A stretch of 64,000 nucleotides of DNA from Bacillota bacterium (GTDB lineage Bacteria > Bacillota > DSM-12270 > Thermacetogeniales > Thermacetogeniaceae). The translations under genes and the position numbers were made by a program. Of this stretch, positions 1-6,291 are shown in pieces. The DNA is taken from assembly GCA_013177945.1 (NCBI GenBank), contig JABLXW010000013.1, positions 1-64,000 of the forward strand, written 5' to 3'. The first letter of the stretch is position 1. The number at the start of each line of letters is the position of its first letter. Below the pieces are notes generated by a model. That model was given only the letters and a program-made list of their open reading frames with translations. It was not told the DNA's origin and made no database searches.

Positions 1-455
1 GCGCCAAATTGACGCAAAGTGTTTGCCGCATCATTCAGTTTTGGACCGCTGCTCTGAACGGCCACGAGGATCTTGCCCTGCCGGACATCCTCTTCGTAAT
101 GACGCCCTTCTTCTGCCGGAATCCCCCAATCGACAAGGCCGCCTGCCAGCCCCCCTGTTGCGGCTCCCGATAAAAGTCCTGCAATGGGGCCTGCTGCCAC
201 AAGGGGGCCGATGCCGGGAATCACCAGCGCCCCCGCCCCGGCGGCAAGTCCGGCGAGGCCCCCCAGAACCCCGCCTGCGGCAATTCCCTCTGCTGCTGTA
301 TCCGCGTCTCCGCCCATTCGGAGCCCTTCTTCACCTTTTCCTTCGTCTCGGGCAAGGACCGAAATTTCTTTGTGAAAACCTTTGTTGCGGAGCTCCTGAA
401 CCGCCCTTTCCGCCTGGTCGCGGGAATCGAATACCCCCAGGACTACTTTTCCCAT
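1..455 (-). CDS. General-stress-type protein with glycine-rich core (3' part outside window)
   Basis: The minus-strand reading frame opens at ATG 455-453 behind an AGGAGGG site and runs off the window edge, so at least 151 residues are visible. The N-terminus (about residues 1-38, starting MGKVVLGVFDSRDQAERAV) resembles the YflT/GSP17M-type ferredoxin-like domain of general stress proteins. Residues 50-110 are a Gly/Ala-rich glycine-zipper-like stretch that could insert in or lie on the membrane, followed by a charged tail containing EEGRHYEEDVRQGKILVAV. The precise function is unknown. The assignment rests on the N-terminal pattern plus the glycine-rich core. The C-terminus is not in view. 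Confidence 0.75.
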   Translation of the reverse strand, partial: MGKVVLGVFDSRDQAERAVQELRNKGFHKEISVLARDEGKGEEGLRMGGDADTAAEGIAAGGVLGGLAGLAAGAGALVIPGIGPLVAAGPIAGLLSGAATGGLAGGLVDWGIPAEEGRHYEEDVRQGKILVAVQSSGPKLNDAANTLRQFG

Positions 456-597
456 TGTAACAGTCCCTCCTGGTTTGAAGATTTTCTTTTTTATTATTCA
501 ACACCCCCCTGCAAATTATTCTCGATATCTTTGCATGAAAGAGGTTCATTTCGGGTAAAATGAGCTTAGTTAAGAGGATGAAAGGGAGGTGACCAGA

Positions 598-747
598 ATG
601 CCGGAGATCAAGTGTACGGTAACCGAATGTGCTTATAACAGTGACGTGCAGTGCGGCGCTCCCATGATTCAGGTGGACCGCAACGGGGCAGCAAGCGCCG
701 TCAAGTCAGATCAAACCAAGTGTGAAACCTTTAAACGGAAGAGCTAG
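598..747 (+). CDS. DUF1540 domain small cysteine protein
   Basis: A 49-residue protein starting at ATG 598 behind a GGGAGGTGA site. The four cysteines (C6, C11, C19, C42) and the pattern C-x4-C-x7-C-x(n)-C fit DUF1540, a family of small proteins of unknown function common in spore-forming Firmicutes that probably bind metal through the cysteines. It stands alone: a stem-loop with a weak T-run follows about 25 bases after the stop. The metal-binding role is inference from the cysteine spacing. Confidence 0.8.
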   Translation: MPEIKCTVTECAYNSDVQCGAPMIQVDRNGAASAVKSDQTKCETFKRKS

Positions 748-772
748 GAGAATGGTTTGAGCATGCGGAAAA

Positions 773-803
773 AAGCCGGTTGTCAAGGCAACCGGCTTGC
801 TTG
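773..803 (+). terminator. Rho-independent terminator after the DUF1540 gene
   Basis: A 10-bp inverted repeat (773-782 pairs with 789-798, AAGCCGGTTG/CAACCGGCTT) has a six-base loop and is followed by a T-rich but imperfect tail. It separates the DUF1540 gene from mobB. Confidence 0.7.
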
Positions 804-866
804 TTTTGCGGCCCTTTTTCGGGTAAGATTCAAGAAGAGCCGGAAGGAGGGTTGCTAACAGTTCAA

Positions 867-1364
867 ATGATCCCTGTCGTCTCAATTGTAGGTTTTTCCA
901 GCACGGGGAAAACGCGGCTTGTGCGGAAGCTGATCGAGGTTTTAAAAAACAGGGGGTACCGGGTTGCGGCGATCAAGCACGCGGCGCACGGGTATGATCT
1001 TGACAGCACCGGCAAGGATTCCTGGCACTACTACCAGGCAGGCGCCGACCAGGTTCTCATTCTGGGCCCGGAATCTCTGACGGTCCACACCCGGCACCGC
1101 AAGAAGCCGGCGCTGCGAGAAGTCTGCGAACGGATCGAGGGGGTGGATCTCGTTCTTGCGGAAGGGTTTAAGGGGGAGCCGGGCCCCAAGATCGAGGTTT
1201 TTCGAAAAAACTTTTCTCCCGCAAGGCTTTCCCTGGGCGGGGACCTGATCGCTGTTGTAAGCGATCTCCCTCTCCAGGAGGCCGTTCCCTGCTTTTCTCC
1301 GAACGAAGTGGAGAAGCTGGCGGATTTCATCATCAAGCACTTTTTGAATTCTCCCCAATCATGA
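867..1364 (+). CDS. mobB: MobB, molybdopterin-guanine dinucleotide biosynthesis adaptor
   Basis: A 165-residue P-loop GTPase-like protein. The Walker A motif GFSSTGKT lies at residues 9-16, followed by AIKHAAHGYDLDSTGKDSWHY, the typical MobB HGYDxDxxGKDSW signature; LAEGFK follows near residue 95. MobB assists MobA in adding GMP to molybdopterin for molybdoenzymes such as formate dehydrogenase. ATG 867 is chosen because the family begins right before the beta-strand of the P-loop; an SD-like AAGGAGGG lies 15 bases upstream, rather far. No moa/moe/mobA gene is adjacent, so it is an isolated member of the pathway here. Confidence 0.9.
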   Translation: MIPVVSIVGFSSTGKTRLVRKLIEVLKNRGYRVAAIKHAAHGYDLDSTGKDSWHYYQAGADQVLILGPESLTVHTRHRKKPALREVCERIEGVDLVLAEGFKGEPGPKIEVFRKNFSPARLSLGGDLIAVVSDLPLQEAVPCFSPNEVEKLADFIIKHFLNSPQS

Positions 1365-1418
1365 GGCAGCCCCCCTCCTGCTCTGCAATTATTCGGATGC
1401 CCGGCAGAGTGCCGACTG

Positions 1419-2714
1419 TCAGGATCTCAGATCGTTGAGAACGAGGCCGGTAAGCAATTTAGGATAAAAATAAGTGGATTTCTGGGGCATTTTATCTCCT
1501 GCTGCAGCAACCGCCGTTACCTGTTCTATTCTTGTAGGGTTGAGAAAGAATACCAGCTGGCTCTCTCCCTTTAAAAGGGTGTTGAAAGCCTCCTCTTCAT
1601 CCCGGGTGTAAGCCAGGTTCTCCTGACGGGAAATTTTTTCGGGCCCGATTCCGAGCAGTTCCTGAAATATCAGGAGATGGAGTGCTGCTACGTCAAGGCT
1701 GCACCAGGCTGCCGACATGTGGGGAGCCAGCGCCCTCACTTTTTGGTGATTTTTCAGGACCAGAAGGTAAGCGGCGGGTTCCCCCGTTCCCATAATAAAG
1801 GCGGTTTTTCCCTGTTGCTGCTGCACCCTTAAGATCTTCGGGACCGCTTCAGGTTCGGGAAGCGGGATTTTTTCAACGAGAAAGTCCTGCTCCAGCCGCC
1901 CTTTTAAAAGGGGCAGGTCGAGTTCCGGCAGGCTGTGGACAATTCTGTGTGTGGGCAGGATGACAAGGCCGGGGTCCCGGGTGTTCACAAGATACATGAG
2001 GATGTATGCCGCGCCCGGGTATTTTTCTTTTGTTGCCTCGTAAAATGCGAGAGCTGTTTCGTAGCGATGGTGGCCGTCTGCGATGTAGAGCACTCTGCCG
2101 GTGAAGGATGTGGTGATTTTTTTGTGGAATTCTGGATCGGTGCTTACCCAGACCCGGTGTTTTTCTCCGACCTCGTCCGTTAATTCGATTTCAGGGGGTC
2201 TTCTTTTTATCTGATTGAAGTCTTCTTCCAGCTTCAGTTCCGACTCCTCATAAAGGGCAAAAACGGGGCTGAAGTTGGCCCGGCAGGCATGCATCAGGGC
2301 AAGCCGGTCCGCTTTCGGTTTCGCCAGAGTCTCTTCGTGGGGGCGAATCTTTCCGCTCTCATAATTTTCTAGCTGCACGCGGGCAAAAAAGCCGGTTCTC
2401 CGGTGTATCTGCCCGCTCACGGAAAATTCCTGTTCGTAAAGATAAACGGCTTCCCTGGCCTCCTGCACCAGGATTCCTTCTGCCAGCCAGGCCTGGTAAT
2501 CCCTTGCAGCTCTGAGATACCGGTTGTCGAGTTCGTTGTCGGTGGGGAACTGGTAGCCCAGCTCGAGGCGGATCATATTAAAGGGGTGTTTTTCATAATA
2601 TTTTTTCTGGGCTTCAGAATCGATGACATCATACGGGGGTGTTACCACTGCTGCAAGATCCCCGATTTTTGCCAGATTGTAGCGCACCCCCCGGAATGGA
2701 ATCACCTTTGCCAT
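1419..2714 (-). CDS. DUF1015 family protein
   Basis: A 431-residue cytosolic protein of the DUF1015 (COG4198) family. Start ATG 2714-2712 follows a GAGGAGA site and gives MAKVIPFRGVRYN, the usual family N-terminus; an upstream ATG at 2774 would add a Lys/Arg-rich stretch unlikely to be translated. The family hallmark DGHHRYETAL lies near residues 213-222; the GHHR element resembles the ParB/SbnI-type nucleotide-binding motif, so a kinase-like or nucleotide-binding role is possible but unproven. It is transcribed divergently from the PHP gene. In anaerobes DUF1015 genes often lie near central metabolic genes, but the neighbours here give no clear pathway. Confidence 0.9.
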   Translation of the reverse strand: MAKVIPFRGVRYNLAKIGDLAAVVTPPYDVIDSEAQKKYYEKHPFNMIRLELGYQFPTDNELDNRYLRAARDYQAWLAEGILVQEAREAVYLYEQEFSVSGQIHRRTGFFARVQLENYESGKIRPHEETLAKPKADRLALMHACRANFSPVFALYEESELKLEEDFNQIKRRPPEIELTDEVGEKHRVWVSTDPEFHKKITTSFTGRVLYIADGHHRYETALAFYEATKEKYPGAAYILMYLVNTRDPGLVILPTHRIVHSLPELDLPLLKGRLEQDFLVEKIPLPEPEAVPKILRVQQQQGKTAFIMGTGEPAAYLLVLKNHQKVRALAPHMSAAWCSLDVAALHLLIFQELLGIGPEKISRQENLAYTRDEEEAFNTLLKGESQLVFFLNPTRIEQVTAVAAAGDKMPQKSTYFYPKLLTGLVLNDLRS

Positions 2715-2745
2715 TTGTTTTCTCCTCTCCTTTTTTGCTCGTTTT

Positions 2746-2774
2746 ATTTTATTATGTTTCCCGGAAGATGACAA
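2746..2774 (-). promoter_or_regulatory. Sigma-A-type promoter for the DUF1015 gene
   Basis: On the minus strand, TTGTCA (2774-2769) and TAAAAT (2751-2746) are separated by exactly 17 bases, about 30 bases upstream of the start codon at 2714. Confidence 0.55.
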
Positions 2775-2784
2775 GCTGGCCGTA

Positions 2785-2813
2785 TTGAAAAGTCCCGAAA
2801 TTCGTGTTTTAAT
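2785..2813 (+). promoter_or_regulatory. Sigma-A-type promoter for the PHP gene
   Basis: TTGAAA (2785-2790), a 17-base spacer, then TTTAAT (2808-2813). It points toward the gene starting at 2866 and is back-to-back with the DUF1015 promoter. Confidence 0.5.
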
Positions 2814-2865
2814 TCAAAGTGTAGGTTTTTTCAGGACAACCTTTTACGGGGCAGGAGAAACTGCA

Positions 2866-3627
2866 TTGCTGGTTGACTATCACATTCACGTTTTGGGCCA
2901 CCGGGGCGGGTGCTATACCCGGGAGCTCTTGGAAGAATATTTTGCTGCCGCCCGGGCGCAAAAGATCGACGAAATCGGTTTGACCGAACATGATGAGTAC
3001 GCGGCAGGCCTGGATCAAAAGGCGCTTGAAGAAGCGCTGGCCTCTTACCCCCATTTGAGCGTCAGGCTGGGCCTGGAAATCAGCTACTGGCCTGGAAGAG
3101 AAAAAGAAATCGCCGGCCTGGCGCAGAAGTATAACTTTGACTATTTAATCGGTTCCGTCCACCACATTGAAAACTGGATGTTCGACCACCCTGATTTTAG
3201 AGCCGCTTACTCGGAATGGGACTTTGCCCTCCTGTATCAAAGGTATTTCGGGTTGGTAGAAAAACTTGCCTCCTGCGGCTGCTTTGATGTTGTCGGCCAC
3301 TTCGATTTGATTAAAGTCTTTGGTTACCGGCCCCCGGGAGATGTAGTCTCCCTTGCAGCACCTGCGCTCATGGCCATCAGAAAAGCCGGTCTTGCGGTGG
3401 AGGTAAACACTGCCGGGCTCTACAAGCCGTGCGGGGAGATCTATCCGGCAGAGGATTTGCTGGCGAGGTGCTATGAGTTGAATATACCCGTTACCCTCGG
3501 GTCGGATGCCCATCACCCTGGCGAGGTCGGGCGCGATCTGGTGTGCGTCCGGGACCTTCTATACCGGATCGGCTACCGCAAGATTGCAACTTTTTCTCAG
3601 CGCAGGCGGCTTCTCAAGCATTTATAA
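2866..3627 (+). CDS. PHP-domain phosphoesterase (HisJ-like)
   Basis: A 253-residue metal-dependent phosphoesterase of the PHP superfamily. Metal-ligand motifs appear in the family order: DYHIHV at the N-terminus, TEHDEY near residue 45, GLEIS, GSVHH, DVVGHFDLIK, EVNTAG and GSDAHHP. It is of the histidinol-phosphatase (HisJ) type, but no histidine genes are nearby, so the substrate is uncertain. TTG 2866 is preferred because AGGAG sits 8 bases upstream and the metal motif starts four residues in; a longer reading from 2785 would place the -35 hexamer inside the gene. The gene is followed closely by the cation exchanger. Confidence 0.85.
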   Translation: MLVDYHIHVLGHRGGCYTRELLEEYFAAARAQKIDEIGLTEHDEYAAGLDQKALEEALASYPHLSVRLGLEISYWPGREKEIAGLAQKYNFDYLIGSVHHIENWMFDHPDFRAAYSEWDFALLYQRYFGLVEKLASCGCFDVVGHFDLIKVFGYRPPGDVVSLAAPALMAIRKAGLAVEVNTAGLYKPCGEIYPAEDLLARCYELNIPVTLGSDAHHPGEVGRDLVCVRDLLYRIGYRKIATFSQRRRLLKHL

Positions 3628-3648
3628 AAGTGAAGGGTTGGGCGGCTG

Positions 3649-4656
3649 ATGCTTCTCTCTGCCTTGGAGTTGTTCTTCAGTTTGGGGCTTATTCTCTTCG
3701 CGGCAGAAGTATTTACAAACGGGGTTGAATGGCTGGGATTAAGGCTTCGCCTCGCCGAGGGGGCGGTGGGGAGCATTCTGGCTGCGGTGGGTACGGCGCT
3801 GCCGGAATCGCTGATCCCGTTAATTGCCTTTCTCCTGGGAAAGGGCGTGGAGCAGCAGCATATCGGGATCGGCGCCATTATCGGGGCACCTTTTATGCTC
3901 AGCACCCTTGCCTTCTTTATCAGCGGCCTGGTTGTGAGTGTCGATGCCGGCAAACGACCCGATTTTCCCAATTTGAGAATAGATCCCCGCGTGATCCGGC
4001 GCGACCTGGGCTTTTTCTTTGGCGGCTATTCCCTCGGGATCGGGGCCGCCTTTATCCCCGATCTTGCTGCGAAAAAGGTAGTCGCCGGCGGGCTCCTGCT
4101 CTGGTATTCCCTTTATGTTTTCTTGACATTGCGCGGCGGCTCTGCCGGGCAGCCCTCCAGCCTCCGGCCCTTGTTTTTTGGCGTTTCGAAGAAAAAGCCC
4201 GGGCTGGTTTTAATTTTATCCCAGATCGCCTTTGCCCTGGCGGTGCTCATCGGCGGAGCGCAGCTCTTTATCAGAAGTGTTTCTGAAATTGCCCGGATGC
4301 TGGGGGTACCCTCCTTTTTTCTTTCTCTGATCATTGCGCCAATCGCCACAGAGCTTCCAGAAAAATTCAACAGCATCATCTGGTTGAAACAGCAGAAGGA
4401 TACCCTTGCCCTGGGCAACATCACAGGAGCGATGACTTTTCAGAGCACGATCCTCCCGGCTCTTGGAATTATTTTCACGGACTGGCATTTCGTTGCCGGG
4501 TCCTGGGCCCCCATCCTCCTGACCTTTGCTTCTGCCGGATTGGTGCTGATCAGCCTTTCAAATGGGAAAAAACTTACCTCGTATACGCTTCTGATGGGCG
4601 GCCTGTTTTATCTTATTTTTCTGGGAACAACCCTCTGTTCAAAAGGTTGGTTTTAG
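3649..4656 (+). CDS. Sodium/calcium exchanger family (CaCA) membrane protein
   Basis: A 335-residue, roughly ten-helix inner-membrane antiporter. The two inverted alpha-repeats are visible: AAVGTALPES near residues 45-54 with GIGAIIGAPF after it, and IAPIATELPEKFNS near residues 230-243 with LGNITGAMTFQS after it. The acidic residues within PES and PEK correspond to the cation-binding glutamates of the family. It probably exchanges Ca2+ or another divalent cation for Na+ or H+. The start ATG 3649 follows an AAGGG site 11 bases upstream. The 22-base gap after the PHP gene suggests co-transcription. Confidence 0.85.
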   Translation: MLLSALELFFSLGLILFAAEVFTNGVEWLGLRLRLAEGAVGSILAAVGTALPESLIPLIAFLLGKGVEQQHIGIGAIIGAPFMLSTLAFFISGLVVSVDAGKRPDFPNLRIDPRVIRRDLGFFFGGYSLGIGAAFIPDLAAKKVVAGGLLLWYSLYVFLTLRGGSAGQPSSLRPLFFGVSKKKPGLVLILSQIAFALAVLIGGAQLFIRSVSEIARMLGVPSFFLSLIIAPIATELPEKFNSIIWLKQQKDTLALGNITGAMTFQSTILPALGIIFTDWHFVAGSWAPILLTFASAGLVLISLSNGKKLTSYTLLMGGLFYLIFLGTTLCSKGWF

Positions 4657-4687
4657 ATAAATTTTTTCTTATAAGGTGGGGAGAGAC

Positions 4688-5155
4688 ATGGGAAAGAATG
4701 AGCAAAGGCTGCGGGAGCTTGGAATCGAGATTCCGGCTCCGCCTTTGCCGCAGGCGAGCTACCTTCCGGCAGTAAAGGCAAACGGCTTTGTTCAAACCTC
4801 AGGCCAGCTTCCCCTGCAGGATGGAAAGCTCGTTTACCAGGGGAAGGTGGGAAAGGACCTGACGGTTGAAGAAGGGGCGGCGGCGGCCCGGCTCTGTTGC
4901 CTCAACTGTCTTGCGGCAATCAGGAACCTCCTGGGGAGCCTTGACCTGATTGAGCAAATCGTCATGGTGAGAGGTTACGTTAACAGCGCCCCGGACTTTT
5001 CCGGGCAGGCCCTCGTGCTGGAGGGAGCCTCGAAGCTTTTGATTGAGATTTTTGGAGACTCCGGAAAACACGCGCGTCTTGCGGTTGGGGTAAGTGACTT
5101 GCCGGGCGGGGCTGCTGTGGAACTGGAACTTCTTGCTGAAGCAACGTCGCCATGA
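4688..5155 (+). CDS. RidA family enamine/imine deaminase
   Basis: A 155-residue member of the YjgF/YER057c/UK114 (RidA) family, closer to the longer YoaB-like branch. Visible features are the strand FVQTSGQLPL, the central LGSLDLIEQIVMVRGYVNS block and the C-terminal HARLAVGVSDLPGGAAVELE, which corresponds to the R-x-A-V-G-V-x-x-LP-x-x-A-x-VE signature with the substrate-binding arginine. RidA hydrolyses reactive enamines/imines produced by PLP enzymes. ATG 4688 is chosen over GTG 4676 because the AAGGTGGGGAG site spans the latter. The stop overlaps the next start (ATGA), so it is translationally coupled to the LysE-type exporter. Confidence 0.85.
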   Translation: MGKNEQRLRELGIEIPAPPLPQASYLPAVKANGFVQTSGQLPLQDGKLVYQGKVGKDLTVEEGAAAARLCCLNCLAAIRNLLGSLDLIEQIVMVRGYVNSAPDFSGQALVLEGASKLLIEIFGDSGKHARLAVGVSDLPGGAAVELELLAEATSP

Positions 5156-5835
5156 ACTTGCTGCTCATTTTTACCACCTCCTATCTTGTCGCCCTTTCCG
5201 GAGCTCTCATGCCGGGTCCCATGTTCACGGTGACCGTGAAAGAGAGTCTGCTGCGGGGCGGCCGGGCGGGCTTCCTGATCGTGGGGGGCCACGGCCTCGC
5301 CGAAATTTTCTTGCTGGGGTTGTTTGCCCTGGGTTTGAGTCAGGTGCTCCAGGCGTTGTGGATTTCTGCCGTCGTGGGGATCGGAGGGGGAGCAGTCCTC
5401 CTTTTGATGGGTGCCGGCATCCTGCGCAGCGCGCTTTCCGCGCAAGATTATCTAGAGCTCCAGGAAAAAGAGGCTTTTGGCAGCTGGGAAGGCAGCGGGG
5501 GCCGGCGCTTCGGCTCCAGTCTGCGGCCCTTTGGAGAGGGCATCATCGTCAGCCTCGCAAATCCCACCTGGATCCTGTGGTGGTTTTCCATTGGCGTGCT
5601 TTACGTCACCCAGGCCCTGCGGTACGGGTGGCTGGGCCTGTTCGCCTTTTATTCAGGGCACATTCTGGCGGATCTGAGCTGGTACGTGTTTGTATCCTGC
5701 ACGGTGGCGGCAGGCAAAAAGTTTTTAAGCCCCGCCGTCTACCGGGGGATTTTGGCCTGCTGCGGCGCCTTTTTAGTGCTCCTGGCGTTGTTTTTCGGCT
5801 ATCAGGGAGTTCGCGCCGCGCTGAACCTTTTCTGA
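5152..5835 (+). CDS. LysE family amino-acid exporter
   Basis: A 227-residue membrane protein with about six helices. The family signature near the N-terminus, GALMPGPMFTVTVKESL, is clear (PGP motif near residue 23), as is the central glycine-rich GGGAVLLLMGAGIL helix and the NPTWILWW segment. LysE/RhtB proteins export amino acids or related small metabolites. The ATG overlaps the stop of the RidA gene, which suggests a functional pair in which RidA clears reactive imines and the exporter removes a product; that link is inference. Confidence 0.85.
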   Translation: MNLLLIFTTSYLVALSGALMPGPMFTVTVKESLLRGGRAGFLIVGGHGLAEIFLLGLFALGLSQVLQALWISAVVGIGGGAVLLLMGAGILRSALSAQDYLELQEKEAFGSWEGSGGRRFGSSLRPFGEGIIVSLANPTWILWWFSIGVLYVTQALRYGWLGLFAFYSGHILADLSWYVFVSCTVAAGKKFLSPAVYRGILACCGAFLVLLALFFGYQGVRAALNLF

Positions 5836-5850
5836 CAGGGGGGAAGGGAA

Positions 5851-6219
5851 GTGAACGTTTATGACCGCGCCTACGAACTGGCGCGCGCTCTTAAAAAATC
5901 CGACGAGTACCGGGCCCTGCTTGAAGCGCGGGCGCGGGTCGAAGAAGACCCTAAAAATAAGGAAATGCTTCTCGAGTTCAAAAAGCGCCAGTTGAAAATT
6001 CAAAAGGAGCGCCTGCTGGGGAGGGAAGTAGATGAAGCGGAACTGCGGAGACTGGAGCAGCTTTCTGAACTCGTAAACCTGAATCCCACGCTGAAGGAGT
6101 TCCTGAGCGCGGAGTTCAGGTTCACCCGCTTGATGGGGGATATTCAGAAGATTTTGTCCGAACCTCTCTCGGAGTGGCTTCAGATGACGGAGGAAATGTT
6201 TGGCAGCGAAAAGGAATAG
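5851..6219 (+). CDS. YlbF/YmcA family protein
   Basis: A 122-residue all-helical protein starting at GTG 5851 behind GGGGGGAAGGGAA. The pattern AYELARALKKSDEYRAL followed by ARVEEDPKNKEMLLEFKKRQLKIQ and ending in LNPTLKEFLSAEFRFTRLM matches the com_YlbF family. In Bacillus, YlbF and YmcA form the Y-complex (with YaaT) that modulates RNase Y and developmental pathways; a similar RNA-processing role is possible here but a partner gene is not in the window. Confidence 0.8.
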   Translation: MNVYDRAYELARALKKSDEYRALLEARARVEEDPKNKEMLLEFKKRQLKIQKERLLGREVDEAELRRLEQLSELVNLNPTLKEFLSAEFRFTRLMGDIQKILSEPLSEWLQMTEEMFGSEKE

Positions 6220-6291
6220 CAGGTTTTTGCTTTCGAGTGTGGAATTCTTTAATGGAGAGCTCGGGGAGGGGAGGGGATTCCTGTAAAGGCT

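Noticed and set aside
23-460. Plus-strand 145-codon frame at the window start
   Set aside because: It is antisense to the stress-type protein frame, is Pro/Arg-rich and has no SD.
3729-4286. 185-codon frame inside the exchanger gene
   Set aside because: Shadow in another frame of the CaCA gene; Arg/Gly/Cys-rich, no family pattern.
5094-5864. 256-codon frame over the LysE gene
   Set aside because: Out-of-frame shadow of the LysE exporter, whose helices and motifs are clear in the other frame.
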